Assembly: GCF_037040815.1 (NCBI RefSeq)
Contig: NZ_CP146232.1
Span: 4,551,001-4,615,000, forward strand
Reading direction: 5' to 3'
Origin: Pararoseomonas sp. SCSIO 73927
Lineage (GTDB): Bacteria; Pseudomonadota; Alphaproteobacteria; Acetobacterales; Acetobacteraceae
DNA length: 64,000 bases
The first letter of the stretch is position 1; each line of letters opens with the position of its first letter. The notes beneath the pieces were generated by a model. The model saw nothing but the letters and a program-made list of their open reading frames with translations. It was not told where the DNA came from and ran no database searches. The position numbers and the translations under genes were made by a program. Below, in pieces: positions 39,208 through 48,049 of the stretch.

Positions 39208-40038
39208 ATGCCGCCGCGCCCGCTCCTCCTCTGCCTTCTCGCCCTCCTGTCCGGCACGGCCGCCGCGCAGCCCGCCTCGCGCTGGGCGGCGGCGGATGGG
39301 CCCGTGCCCGGCCCGGCCCGCAGCATCGGCGGCACCTCCCTCGGCTGCATCGCGGGGGCGGAGGCGCTGCCGCCGGAGGGGCCGGGCTGGCAGGTGGTCC
39401 GGCTCTCCCGCAACCGGAACTGGGGGCATCCCTCGCTGATCGCGGCGCTGCGCCAGCTCGCGGGGCGGGCCCGGGCGGCGGGTCTGCCCGACCTCTGGAT
39501 CGGCGACCTCGGACAGCCGCGGGGCGGGCCGATGCCCTTCGGACATGCCAGCCACCAGATCGGGCTGGATGCCGACATCTGGCTGGACCTCTCCCCGAAG
39601 CCGCTGGTGCCGGCCCGTGCGCGGGAGAACATCCCGGAGCGCTCCCTCGTCCTGGCCGACCAGTCGATGGCCGACCCGCATCTCTTCACCCCCGCCCATG
39701 CACGGCTGATCCGCATGGCGGCGGAGCTACCCGGGGTGGACCGGATCTTCGTGAACCACGGCATCAAGCGCAGCCTCTGCGCCGCCCATGCGGGCGAGCC
39801 TTGGCTGCGGCTGGTGCGGCCCTGGCGGGGGCATGACAGCCACATGCACATCCGCCTGCGCTGCCCGCCCGGCAGCCCGGAATGCCGGGACCAGCCCCCC
39901 GTGCCAGCCGGGGACGGGTGCGACGCGGGGCTGGACTGGTGGCTGACGCCGGACGCGCGCAGCCCGGCGCGGGTTGGTCCGCCCGGTCCGCCGCCACGGC
40001 TGCCGGCCTCCTGCGCCGGCCTCCTCGGGGCGCGCTGA
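39208..40038 (+). CDS. mepA: Penicillin-insensitive murein endopeptidase MepA
   Basis: A 276-residue periplasmic LAS-family metallopeptidase with a signal peptide (LLLCLLALLSGTAAAQ). Zinc ligands lie in FGHASHQIGLDADIW and in the C-terminal HDSHMHIRLRCPP; NRNWGHPSL is also typical. MepA cuts the D-Ala-mDAP cross-link of peptidoglycan. The C-terminal 60 residues are Pro/Gly-rich. Stops of mepA and the convergent YraN gene are two bases apart. Confidence 0.93.
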   Translation: MPPRPLLLCLLALLSGTAAAQPASRWAAADGPVPGPARSIGGTSLGCIAGAEALPPEGPGWQVVRLSRNRNWGHPSLIAALRQLAGRARAAGLPDLWIGDLGQPRGGPMPFGHASHQIGLDADIWLDLSPKPLVPARARENIPERSLVLADQSMADPHLFTPAHARLIRMAAELPGVDRIFVNHGIKRSLCAAHAGEPWLRLVRPWRGHDSHMHIRLRCPPGSPECRDQPPVPAGDGCDAGLDWWLTPDARSPARVGPPGPPPRLPASCAGLLGAR

Positions 40039-40040
40039 GC

Positions 40041-40418
40041 CTAGTCGCCGGGGCGGAAAGCGTCCGCGACGCGGCGCACGCCCTCGGGCGCGACGAGCAG
40101 CACGTCGAAACGCATCCCCGCCGCGCCATGGCCTGGGTTGGTCGCCAGCCACGCCTCGGCCGCAGCGACGATCCTCGCCCTTTGTCGGGGTGAGACGGCG
40201 GCGGCGGCCTCGGCCAGGCTGGGCCGCGCCTTCACCTCCACGAAGGCGAGAAGGCCCTCGCGCTCAACAATCAAGTCCAGTTCTCCCGCCGACGTGCGCG
40301 CGCGGCGGGCCAGCACCGTCCAGCCGCGCTCGACGAGGGCGGAGGCGGCGCGGGATTCGGCGTCCAGGCCCCGACGCTCGGCGGCGCGGCGGGCCTCCTG
40401 CTTGGCTTGCGGGTCCAT
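40041..40418 (-). CDS. UPF0102 (YraN) family endonuclease-like protein
   Basis: A 125-residue protein of the YraN/UPF0102 family, related to Holliday-junction resolvase-like nucleases. The core is [20 protein letters not shown] and [10 protein letters not shown], which holds the D-x(n)-E-x-K nuclease residues. The frame continues upstream into DNA shared with the start of ggt, but ATG 40418 gives a normal family length. The function is unproven. It diverges from ggt with a 37-base gap. Confidence 0.88.
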   Translation of the reverse strand: MDPQAKQEARRAAERRGLDAESRAASALVERGWTVLARRARTSAGELDLIVEREGLLAFVEVKARPSLAEAAAAVSPRQRARIVAAAEAWLATNPGHGAAGMRFDVLLVAPEGVRRVADAFRPGD

Positions 40419-40455
40419 CCCGGCGGATATAGCCCGCCCAGCCCTGGAGTCGGCC

Positions 40456-42138
40456 ATGCGCCCCCTCATCGCCGTCCTCCTCGTCCTTCTCGTCCTCCCC
40501 GCGGCCGCCCAGACCCTTCCGAAGCGGCAGATGGTGGCCGCGGCGCACCCGCTGGCCGCGGAGGCGGGGCTGGAGGTACTGCGGCGCGGCGGTGGCGCGG
40601 TGGATGCGGCGGTGGCGGTCCAGGCGGTGCTCACACTCGTGGAACCGCAGTCCAGCGGGATCGGCGGCGGCGCGCTGCTGCTGCACTGGGATGGCGGGGC
40701 GGGCGCGGTGACCGCCTTCGACGGGCGGGAGACCGCCCCCGCCGCTGCCCGGCCGGACCTGTTCCTGCGCCCGGACGGGACGCCCCTCCCCTTCTACGAC
40801 GCCGTTCTGTCCGGCCGGAGCGTGGGCGTGCCGGGCACGGTGTCGATGTTGGAGATGGCGCACCGGCGCCACGGGAAGCTGCCCTGGGAGTCCCTGTGGC
40901 AGCGGGCCATCGGGCTGGCAGAGGAGGGCTTCCCGGTCTCCGCCCGGCTGGCGGAGGCGGTGGCGGAGGACGCGGCGCGGCTGGCCCGGAACCCGGCCGC
41001 CCGCGAGTACTTCCTGCGCGGCGGCGGCCGGCCGGTGACGGCCGGGGAGCGGCTGCGGAATCCGGAGCTGGCCGCGACCTTCCGCGCGATCGCGAGGGAC
41101 GGCGCGGCGGCGCTGCTGCGCGGGCCGACCGCCGTTGCGATCGCGACCGCGGTGCGCGGCCATGGAGAGGGCGGGCTGATGACGGTGGACGACCTTGCTG
41201 CCTACACAGCGAAGGAGCGGGAGCCGGTCTGCCTGCCCTACCGCACCTACCGGGTCTGCGGCTTTCCGCCGCCCTCCTCCGGCGGCGTCACGGTGGGGCA
41301 GATCCTGGGCGTGCTGGAGCATTTCGACGTGCCGCGTCTCGATCCGCGCGGCACGGAGGCGGCGCACCTGCTGGCGGAGGCCGGGCGGCTCGCCTTCGCG
41401 GACCGGGCGCAGTACCTGGCGGACACGGATTTCGTGCCGGCCCCTGTGCGGGGCATGCTGGACCCGGCCTACCTCACCCTCCGCGCCCAGCTCGTCGCGC
41501 CCGGCCGCGCCGTCGCGGAGCCGCGCGCCGGGAACCCGCGCTGGCGTGAGGCGACCCACCAGGCCCCGATGCCGGAGGCGGTGGAGAACGGCACGAGCCA
41601 CCTCTCGATCGTGGACGCTGCCGGCAACGCGGTCTCCATGACCACAACGGTGGAGGACGCCTTCGGGGCGCGGCTGATGGTGGGCGGCTTCATCCTGAAC
41701 AACGAGCTGACCGACTTCTCCTTCCGCCCAGACCTGGAAGGGCGGCCGATCGCCAACCGGGTGGGGGGCGGCAAGCGGCCGCGCTCCTCCATGTCGCCCA
41801 GCCTCGTCTTCGACCGGGAAGGGAAGCTCTTCGCTGTGGTCGGCTCGCCCGGAGGCTCGCGCATCATCGGCTACGTCGCCCAGGCGCTGGTCGGCATGTT
41901 GGACTGGGGCCTCCCGCCACAGGAGGCGGTTTCCCTGCCCCATATCGGGACGATCGGCGGGGCGGTGGAGCTGGAGGCGGGCACCCCGGCGGCGGAGATG
42001 GCGCCCAACCTGCAGGCGCGCGGGCACCGGGTGGAGGTGCGGCCGATGGTCTCCGGCCTGCAGGCCATCCGGGTAACGCCGGAAGGGCTGCACGGCGGGG
42101 CGGATCCGCGGCGGGAAGGCGTCGCGATCGGCGACTGA
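40456..42138 (+). CDS. ggt: Gamma-glutamyltranspeptidase
   Basis: A 560-residue secreted Ntn-hydrolase with a signal peptide ([16 protein letters not shown]). The autocleavage site and catalytic Thr are in [19 protein letters not shown], and [11 protein letters not shown] and GSPGGSRII form the glutamate-binding region of the small subunit. The large subunit has [25 protein letters not shown]. It splits gamma-glutamyl compounds such as glutathione in the periplasm. GGAG lies seven bases before ATG 40456; upstream sequence in the same frame is shadow of the YraN gene. Confidence 0.95.
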   Translation: MRPLIAVLLVLLVLPAAAQTLPKRQMVAAAHPLAAEAGLEVLRRGGGAVDAAVAVQAVLTLVEPQSSGIGGGALLLHWDGGAGAVTAFDGRETAPAAARPDLFLRPDGTPLPFYDAVLSGRSVGVPGTVSMLEMAHRRHGKLPWESLWQRAIGLAEEGFPVSARLAEAVAEDAARLARNPAAREYFLRGGGRPVTAGERLRNPELAATFRAIARDGAAALLRGPTAVAIATAVRGHGEGGLMTVDDLAAYTAKEREPVCLPYRTYRVCGFPPPSSGGVTVGQILGVLEHFDVPRLDPRGTEAAHLLAEAGRLAFADRAQYLADTDFVPAPVRGMLDPAYLTLRAQLVAPGRAVAEPRAGNPRWREATHQAPMPEAVENGTSHLSIVDAAGNAVSMTTTVEDAFGARLMVGGFILNNELTDFSFRPDLEGRPIANRVGGGKRPRSSMSPSLVFDREGKLFAVVGSPGGSRIIGYVAQALVGMLDWGLPPQEAVSLPHIGTIGGAVELEAGTPAAEMAPNLQARGHRVEVRPMVSGLQAIRVTPEGLHGGADPRREGVAIGD

Positions 42139-42191
42139 GGGGAACCCGGCCCCGGCCGGCGCGCTATCCGGCCGGGACAGGAGAAGAACCC

Positions 42192-42674
42192 ATGCGCCGC
42201 ACCGCCCTCGCCCTGCTTGCCGCCCTCGCCCTCGCCGGCCCCGTATCGGCGGCCGACGAGACCGCGCAGGTCGGCTACGTGAACACCGCCCTGACCAACC
42301 TTGGCCTCACGCGGAGCCATCGCATTGTGGTGGAGCGCTTCGACGACCCGGAGGTGCGGAACGTGGCCTGCTATATCAGCCAGGCCCGCACCGGCGGCAT
42401 CTCCGGCATGGTCGGGGTGGCGGAGGACCCGGCGCGCTTCGCGCTCTCCTGTGCCGCCACGGGCCCGGTGGAGATCCAGCCCGGCGCCGCGCGCGGGGAG
42501 CGGGGCGAGGTGGTGCACGAGAGCTCCACGAGCTTCTTCTTCAAGGAAACCCGCGTCCATCGCTTTGTCGACGAGACGCGGAACGCGGTCGTCTACCTCG
42601 CCTGGTCCACGAAGCTGGTGGAGGGCTCGCCCTTCAGCGCCGTGGCGGTCGTGCCGGTCGTTCCCTCGCGCTGA
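42192..42674 (+). CDS. CreA family protein
   Basis: A 160-residue secreted protein with a signal peptide (LALLAALALAGPVSAADE). The body has the CreA pattern VERFDDPEVRNVACYISQARTGG and SFFFKETRVHRFVDETRNAVVYLAWS. CreA proteins are periplasmic and of unknown function. GGAG lies upstream of the ATG. Its TGA abuts the stop of the convergent ABC ATPase gene with no spacer (TGATCA). Confidence 0.88.
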   Translation: MRRTALALLAALALAGPVSAADETAQVGYVNTALTNLGLTRSHRIVVERFDDPEVRNVACYISQARTGGISGMVGVAEDPARFALSCAATGPVEIQPGAARGERGEVVHESSTSFFFKETRVHRFVDETRNAVVYLAWSTKLVEGSPFSAVAVVPVVPSR

Positions 42675-43691
42675 TCAGGCGGCCCGCGCCGCGAAGCCGT
42701 CCCGGCCCTCCTCCACGGCGTGGCAGGCCACGAGCGTCTCCGGCGTGCCGCGGGCGGCGAGCAGGGCCGGGCGCTCCGACCGGCAGCGGTCATTCGCCAG
42801 GGGGCAGCGCGGGTTGAAGGTACAGCCGGAGGGCGGGGAGATGGGGCTCGGCACCTCGCCGCCAACGGGCTGGCGCTCCCGCCCGGCCATGTCGAGGTCG
42901 GGGATCGCCTCCATCAGGGCGCGCGTATAAGGGTGGCGCGGGGCGGTAAAGAGGGTCTCGGCCGGCGCGTCCTCCACGATCCGGCCGAGATACATCACCC
43001 CCACCCGGTCGCTAACCTGCCGAACCACGGCGAGGTTGTGGGAGATGAAGAGGTAGGTCAGCCGGAGGTCGCGCTGCAGCCGCTTCATCAGGTTCAGGAT
43101 CTGCGCCTGCACCGAGACGTCCAGCGCCGAGGTGGGCTCGTCGCAGACGAGGAATTCGGGGTTGGAGGACAGGGCGCGGGCGATGGAGATGCGCTGGCGC
43201 TGGCCGCCGGAGAACTCGTGCGGGAAGCGGTTGCCGTCGGCGGGGGAGAGGCCGACCTGCCGGAGCAGCCCGCCCACCTTCTCGCGCAGCGCGGCGCCGG
43301 TGGCGAGGCCGAAGGCGCGCAGGGGCTCGCCGATGATGTCCGCCACCCGCCAGCGCGGGTTCAGGCTGGCATAGGGGTCCTGGAAGATCATCCCCATGCG
43401 CCGGCGCTGGGCGACGGACTTCCGCGCCGCCGCAAGGTCCTGCCCCTCGAACAGGGCCTGCCCGCCGCTCGGGCCGTAGAGGCCCACGGCGAGACGGGCG
43501 ACGGTCGACTTGCCGCAGCCGCTCTCCCCCACCAGCGACATGGTGGTGCCGCGCGGCACGGCAAAGGAGACGCCGTCCACCGCCTTCAGCGTGCGCCTCC
43601 CCTCCCGCGCGATCAGTCTCTGGAGCGCGGGTTTGGAGACGTCGAAGTGCCGGCTGAGTTCGCGCGCCTCGAAGATCGGCGTCTCAGACAT
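42675..43691 (-). CDS. Second peptide-type ABC transporter, ATP-binding protein (DppF-like)
   Basis: A 338-residue ATPase. Walker A is GESGCGKST, the signature is [16 protein letters not shown], Walker B is FLVCDEPTSALDVS, and the C-terminal domain has SGCTFNPRCPLANDRCR. It overlaps the DppD-like gene by eight bases and is the last gene of a four-gene transporter operon lacking a binding protein. Confidence 0.95.
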   Translation of the reverse strand: MSETPIFEARELSRHFDVSKPALQRLIAREGRRTLKAVDGVSFAVPRGTTMSLVGESGCGKSTVARLAVGLYGPSGGQALFEGQDLAAARKSVAQRRRMGMIFQDPYASLNPRWRVADIIGEPLRAFGLATGAALREKVGGLLRQVGLSPADGNRFPHEFSGGQRQRISIARALSSNPEFLVCDEPTSALDVSVQAQILNLMKRLQRDLRLTYLFISHNLAVVRQVSDRVGVMYLGRIVEDAPAETLFTAPRHPYTRALMEAIPDLDMAGRERQPVGGEVPSPISPPSGCTFNPRCPLANDRCRSERPALLAARGTPETLVACHAVEEGRDGFAARAA

Positions 43692-44676
43692 GGGCGCGCT
43701 CGCGGGGGGAGTGGCTGTCGAAGAGCCAGCAGGCCGCGCGGGTCTCGGCCGCCGGGATCAGCTCCGGCCGTTCGACCTTGCAGCGGTCGAAGACGTGCGG
43801 GCAGCGCGGGTTGTAGGCGCAGCCCTGGGGAATGGCGTTCAGGCGCGGCATGGCGCCGTCGATCTGGGGCAGCAGGTCCACCTTGTGGGAGAGCGGCGGG
43901 ATGGAGGCCATGAGGCCGGCGGAATAGGGGTGGGACGCGGCCTTCACCACGGAACGGACAGGGCCGATCTCCGCCACGCGCCCGGCATACATCACGGCCA
44001 CGCGGTCCGCCGTCTCCGCGATCACGCCCATGTCGTGGGTGATGAGCATGACGGAGGTGCCCTTCTCCCGCGTCAGGCGCTTGAGGAGGGCGATGACCTG
44101 GGCCTGGATGGACACGTCGAGCGCCGTCGTCGGCTCGTCTGCCACCACCATCTCCGGCTCCGCGCAGAGCGCGAGGGCGATCACCACGCGCTGACGCATG
44201 CCGCCGGAGAACTGGTGGGGGTAAGCGTCCACCCGTTCCGCCGCAGCGGGGATGCCGACGGATTCCAGCCATCCAATGGCCCGGCGCCGCGCTTCCGCGG
44301 CGTCGATCGCCAAGTGGGTCTGCATGGTCTCCGTCAGCTGGCGGCCGACGGTGTAGAGCGGGTTCAGCGTCGTCAGCGGGTCCTGGAAGATGGCGCCGAT
44401 CCGCCGGCCGCGGATCTTCCGCATCTCGCGCGCGGGCAGGTTGTCGATCCGCGTGCCCCGCAGGCTGATCGAGCCGCCGGCGACGCGGCCAGGCGGCTCC
44501 AGCAGCCCGATGATGGCGGCGCCCGTCATGGACTTGCCGGCGCCCGACTCGCCCACCACGCCGAGCACCTCGCCGGGCGCGATATCGAAGGAGACCTTGT
44601 CCAGCGCGCGCAGGGTGCCGCGCCGGGTGGGGAACTCGACGACGAGGTCCCGGACCTGGAGGAGAGGTTCAGTCAT
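43684..44676 (-). CDS. Second peptide-type ABC transporter, ATP-binding protein (DppD-like)
   Basis: A 330-residue ATPase. Walker A is GESGAGKSMTG, the signature is [16 protein letters not shown], Walker B is [14 protein letters not shown], and the C-terminal domain has GCAYNPRCPHVFDRCK. ATG 44676 overlaps the stop of the DppC-like gene (ATGA); the open frame upstream of that is shadow of the permease gene. Confidence 0.95.
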   Translation of the reverse strand: MTEPLLQVRDLVVEFPTRRGTLRALDKVSFDIAPGEVLGVVGESGAGKSMTGAAIIGLLEPPGRVAGGSISLRGTRIDNLPAREMRKIRGRRIGAIFQDPLTTLNPLYTVGRQLTETMQTHLAIDAAEARRRAIGWLESVGIPAAAERVDAYPHQFSGGMRQRVVIALALCAEPEMVVADEPTTALDVSIQAQVIALLKRLTREKGTSVMLITHDMGVIAETADRVAVMYAGRVAEIGPVRSVVKAASHPYSAGLMASIPPLSHKVDLLPQIDGAMPRLNAIPQGCAYNPRCPHVFDRCKVERPELIPAAETRAACWLFDSHSPRERAHV

Positions 44677-45596
44677 CGCAGTCTCGGGTTCAGCGCGTCG
44701 CGAAGCCAGTCGCCCAGCAGGTTCACGGAGAGGACCATCGCCACCAGCGCCACGCCGGGGAACACCGTGATCCACCACTCCCCGCTGAAGAGGAAGTCGT
44801 TGCCGATCCGGATGAGGGTGCCGAGGCTGGGCTGGGTCGGCGGCACGCCGACGCCGAGGAAGGAGAGCGTCGCCTCCGACACGATGGCGAGGCCGAGGTT
44901 CAGCGTGGCCAGCACCAGCAGCGGCCCCAGCACGTTCGGCAGGACGTGGGTGAGCATAATCCGCGCGGGGGTGATGCCGATGACGCGCGCGGCCAGGACG
45001 TACTCCTTGTTCCGCTCCACCAGCGCCGACCCGCGCACGGTGCGGGCGAAGCGCGGCCAGTCCGAGATGCCGATGGCGACGATGACGACGTAGATGGCGA
45101 TCTGGTCGTGCAGCTCCCGCGGAAGGGCGGCGCGGGCCACGCCATCCACCAGCAGCGCGACGAGGATGTTGGGAAAGGTGAGCTGCACATCCGCGATCCG
45201 CATCAGCACCGCGTCCACCGCGCCGCCGGCGTAGCCGGCGAGCAGGCCGACGAGCACACCGAGCGTGAGGGCGAAGGCCGTGGCGGAGACGCCGACGAGG
45301 AGGGAGACGCGCGCCCCGTACATGATGGCGGAGAGCACGTCCCGCCCCTGGTCATCCGTGCCGAGGGGGTGCGCCACCGAACCTTCCGGCGCAAAGGCCG
45401 GCGGGTTGAAGGCGTCCATCAGGTCGAGGCTGGCGAGGTCGAAGGGGTTGTACGGGGCCAGCCAGGGGGCGAAAGCCGCGCCCACGACGATGACGAAGGC
45501 CACCACCGCCGAGACAACGGCCGTGGGCGTGCGCCGGAAGGACCAGAAGAGGTCGCTGTCGAGGAAGCGCCCGAGGGACGAACGGATCGCCGCCAC
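44673..45596 (-). CDS. Second peptide-type ABC transporter, permease (DppC-like)
   Basis: A 307-residue permease. The N-terminus has a first helix (AVVSAVVAFVIVVGAAFAPW) and the HPLGTDDQGRDVLSAIMYGAR loop of DppC/OppC; the EAA-type loop is YVLAARVIGITPARIMLTH. It follows the DppB-like gene by three bases and overlaps the DppD-like gene. Confidence 0.94.
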   Translation of the reverse strand: MAAIRSSLGRFLDSDLFWSFRRTPTAVVSAVVAFVIVVGAAFAPWLAPYNPFDLASLDLMDAFNPPAFAPEGSVAHPLGTDDQGRDVLSAIMYGARVSLLVGVSATAFALTLGVLVGLLAGYAGGAVDAVLMRIADVQLTFPNILVALLVDGVARAALPRELHDQIAIYVVIVAIGISDWPRFARTVRGSALVERNKEYVLAARVIGITPARIMLTHVLPNVLGPLLVLATLNLGLAIVSEATLSFLGVGVPPTQPSLGTLIRIGNDFLFSGEWWITVFPGVALVAMVLSVNLLGDWLRDALNPRLR

Positions 45597-45599
45597 GGC

Positions 45600-46574
45600 T
45601 CAGTGCCCCCGCCCGGCGCGCAGGCGCGGGTCCACGGCGTAGTAGAGCAGGTCCACCACCAGGTTGATCGTCACGAAGACCGCCGAGATGAGGAGGAGAT
45701 AGGCCGCCATCACCGGGATGTCGGCCGAGGAGACGGACTGGATGAAGAGCAGTCCCATGCCCGGCCACTGGAACACCGTTTCCGTCACGATGGAGAAGGC
45801 GATGATGGAGCCGAGCTGGAGGCCGACGATGGTGATCACCGGCACCAGCGTGTTCCGCAGCGCGTGGCCGAAGTTGATGGCACGCTCCCGGATGCCGCGG
45901 GCGCGGGCGAACTTCACGTAGTCGGACCGCAGCACCTCCAGCATCTCGGACCGTACCAGCCGCATGATGAGGGTGAGCTGGAACAGGCCCAGCGTGATGG
46001 AGGGCAGCACCAGCGCCTTCCAGCCGGACGCGGTGAGGAAGCCCGTGCTCCACCAGCCCAGCTGCACCGTGTCCCCCCGCCCGAAGGAGGGCAGCCAGCC
46101 CAGCCAGACCGCGAAGACGAGGATCAGCAGGCTGCCGATGAGGAAGGTGGGGAGCGAGACGCCGACGAGGCTGAAGGTCAGGAAGAAGCGGCTAAGCGGG
46201 GAGCGCGGGTAGAGCCCGGTATAGACCCCCATGGGCATTCCCACCGACAGCGCCAGGACGGAGGCGCAAAGGGCCAGTTCCAGCGTGGCCGGCGCCCGCT
46301 CCAGGATCAGGTCCGAGACGGGGCGGGAGAGGCGGTAGGAAAGGCCGAATTCCCCCTGAAGGGCGTTGCCGACGAAGCGCAGGAACTGGACGGGCACGGG
46401 CTGGTCCAGCCCGAGCGCGGCTACCAGCGCGTCCCGCTGGGCCGGGGTGAACTCCTGGCCGAGCATGGTCGCGATGGGATCGCCCACAAAGGCGAAGAGG
46501 GCGAAGGCGATGAGGGCCACGGCCAGCATGACCGGGATCGCCTGGAGGATGCGTGACAGGATGAAGGCGGGCAC
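45600..46574 (-). CDS. Second peptide-type ABC transporter, permease (DppB-like)
   Basis: A 324-residue permease, first gene of its operon. It has the DppB/OppB start LSRILQAIPVMLAVALIAFAL, the periplasmic QEFTPAQRDALVAALGLDQP segment and the EAA-type loop EVLRSDYVKFARARGI. The start is GTG 46574 and no good ribosome binding site is visible. No binding-protein gene precedes it: the next upstream gene on this strand is the AI-2E-type permease. A hairpin lies 22 bases upstream. Confidence 0.93.
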   Translation of the reverse strand: MPAFILSRILQAIPVMLAVALIAFALFAFVGDPIATMLGQEFTPAQRDALVAALGLDQPVPVQFLRFVGNALQGEFGLSYRLSRPVSDLILERAPATLELALCASVLALSVGMPMGVYTGLYPRSPLSRFFLTFSLVGVSLPTFLIGSLLILVFAVWLGWLPSFGRGDTVQLGWWSTGFLTASGWKALVLPSITLGLFQLTLIMRLVRSEMLEVLRSDYVKFARARGIRERAINFGHALRNTLVPVITIVGLQLGSIIAFSIVTETVFQWPGMGLLFIQSVSSADIPVMAAYLLLISAVFVTINLVVDLLYYAVDPRLRAGRGH

Positions 46575-46595
46575 GCCATTCGGCCTAGCGGAGAG

Positions 46596-46618
46596 GCGCC
46601 GGGCCGTCCACCCGGCGC
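46596..46618 (-). other. Hairpin in the leader of the second peptide transporter operon
   Basis: A perfect 8-base-pair stem (46596-46603 with 46611-46618) with a 7-base loop lies just upstream of the DppB-like start. Transporter operons often carry such a hairpin between a binding-protein gene and the permease genes; here only the hairpin is present. No T run follows. Confidence 0.35.
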
Positions 46619-46711
46619 GGTGTCGCTGCGGCCATCATCCCTGCCCCGAGTTGCACCGGGACAGGCTAGCAGACCCCGCGCCGATGCGCGCCCGCTCCAT
46701 CATCCCCCTTG

Positions 46712-47782
46712 CTACATCACCATCGGGCCGCTTCGGCCGCCGCCCTCCTGCGTCCAGTCCTTGATGATGGTGTAGACCACCGCCAGCAGGACCGGCCCGA
46801 GAAAGAGGCCGAGCAGCCCGAAGGCCACCGCCCCGCCCAAGGCACCGAGAAGGGTGAGCAGAAGCGGCAGGTCCGCCCCGCGGGAGATCAGCCAGGGCCG
46901 GATGAAGTTGTCGACCGAGGAGATGCCGAAGGCGCCGTAGAGGCCCATGAAGATGCCCCAGCCCGTGCTGCCATTGGCCAGCAGCCAAATGGTGGCGGGG
47001 ATCCAGACCACCGGCGCGCCGATCGGCAGGATGGAGATTACCCCGGCCAGCACGCCCAGCAGCGCCGGCTGCGGCACGCCGGAAAGCCAGAGCCCGAAGG
47101 CCGTCATCGCCCCTTGCACCACCGCGGTGCCCAGCAGGCCGTAGATCACGCCCTGCGTCACCGCCCCGGTCAGCGCCACCAGCCGCCGCCCGCGCCCGCC
47201 CGCCACACGCTCCGCCATGCGGTCCAGCGCCTGGGCCATCCGGGGGCCGTCCCGGAAGAAGAAGAAGGAGAGCAGGATGGCGATCAGCAGCTCCGCCACG
47301 CCGGAGACGATGGTGAGGACGAACCCGAAGGCGGTCTGGGCCACGTTCCCGAGGTAGGGGCGCAGCACGCTCAGCAGGTTCCCCACGCCGAGATCCACCG
47401 CGTCCAGCCGCTCCTTCAAGAAGGGCCCGACCATCGGCAGGCGCCCGATCCAGTCCACCAGGGCCGGCAGCCCGTCGGTCGTGAAGTTCTCGACGGCGTT
47501 GCGCAGGCCATCGATCTCCTCGCGGTTGGTCGGGGCGGCAAGGGCCAGGGGAAGCCCGATGACGAGCATCATCACCACCACCATCACGGCGGCCGCCCAG
47601 GACGGGCCGAGCCGCGCGCGGTCCGTCAGCAGGCGGTAGAGCGGCCAGGTGGTGAAGGCGAGGATGGCCGCCCAGAGCAGCGCCGAGAGGAAGGGGCGCA
47701 GCACGAGGAAGCAGCCCGCCAGAAGCGCCGCCAGGGCGACGACGCCGATGAGGCGGACGAGGAACTGCTTGTCGTCGGTCAT
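46712..47782 (-). CDS. AI-2E family transporter (PerM/UPF0118)
   Basis: A 356-residue membrane protein with about eight helices. Landmarks are FLSALLWAAILAFTTWPLY near the start, LLIAILLSFFFFRDG in the middle, and GVLAGVISILPIGAPVVWIPA and FGLLGLFLGPVLLAVVYTI near the end. Members export small molecules or ions; the AI-2 link is proven only for a few. The start is ATG 47782 with GGAG five bases upstream; the frame upstream of it is low-quality repeat DNA. Confidence 0.9.
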   Translation of the reverse strand: MTDDKQFLVRLIGVVALAALLAGCFLVLRPFLSALLWAAILAFTTWPLYRLLTDRARLGPSWAAAVMVVVMMLVIGLPLALAAPTNREEIDGLRNAVENFTTDGLPALVDWIGRLPMVGPFLKERLDAVDLGVGNLLSVLRPYLGNVAQTAFGFVLTIVSGVAELLIAILLSFFFFRDGPRMAQALDRMAERVAGGRGRRLVALTGAVTQGVIYGLLGTAVVQGAMTAFGLWLSGVPQPALLGVLAGVISILPIGAPVVWIPATIWLLANGSTGWGIFMGLYGAFGISSVDNFIRPWLISRGADLPLLLTLLGALGGAVAFGLLGLFLGPVLLAVVYTIIKDWTQEGGGRSGPMVM

Positions 47783-47806
47783 GGGTTCTCCCCGAGTGGC
47801 GGCCGG

Positions 47807-47862
47807 CATTTTCGAATGGGCATCTTCGAACGGGCAACGTCGAAGGGGCATCTTCGCCGCTG
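47807..47862. repeat. 14-base tandem repeat upstream of the AI-2E-type permease gene
   Basis: Four consecutive 14-base units start at 47807, 47821, 47835 and 47849. The consensus is CATCTTCGAANGGG; the first three are close matches and the fourth is truncated in similarity after CATCTTCG. Units 1 and 2 contain the palindrome TTCGAA. The array lies in the 267-base gap between the permease gene and hyi, 24 bases upstream of the permease ATG. Confidence 0.6.
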
Positions 47863-48049
47863 CGCGCGCAGCGGTCCAACGCCGGCGATGCACCCCCGGC
47901 GGCGTGCCCGGCATTCCCGTGCGCACTACCCGGTATCGCCGCGCGCGTGCCCCCCTGGGGCGGGGGCGGGTTCTTGGTCCTGCCGAATCGCTGTAGGGTG
48001 GGCGCTATTCGGCCCCCGGCAAGGAGCGGCGCCGGCAGGAGACCTCGCG

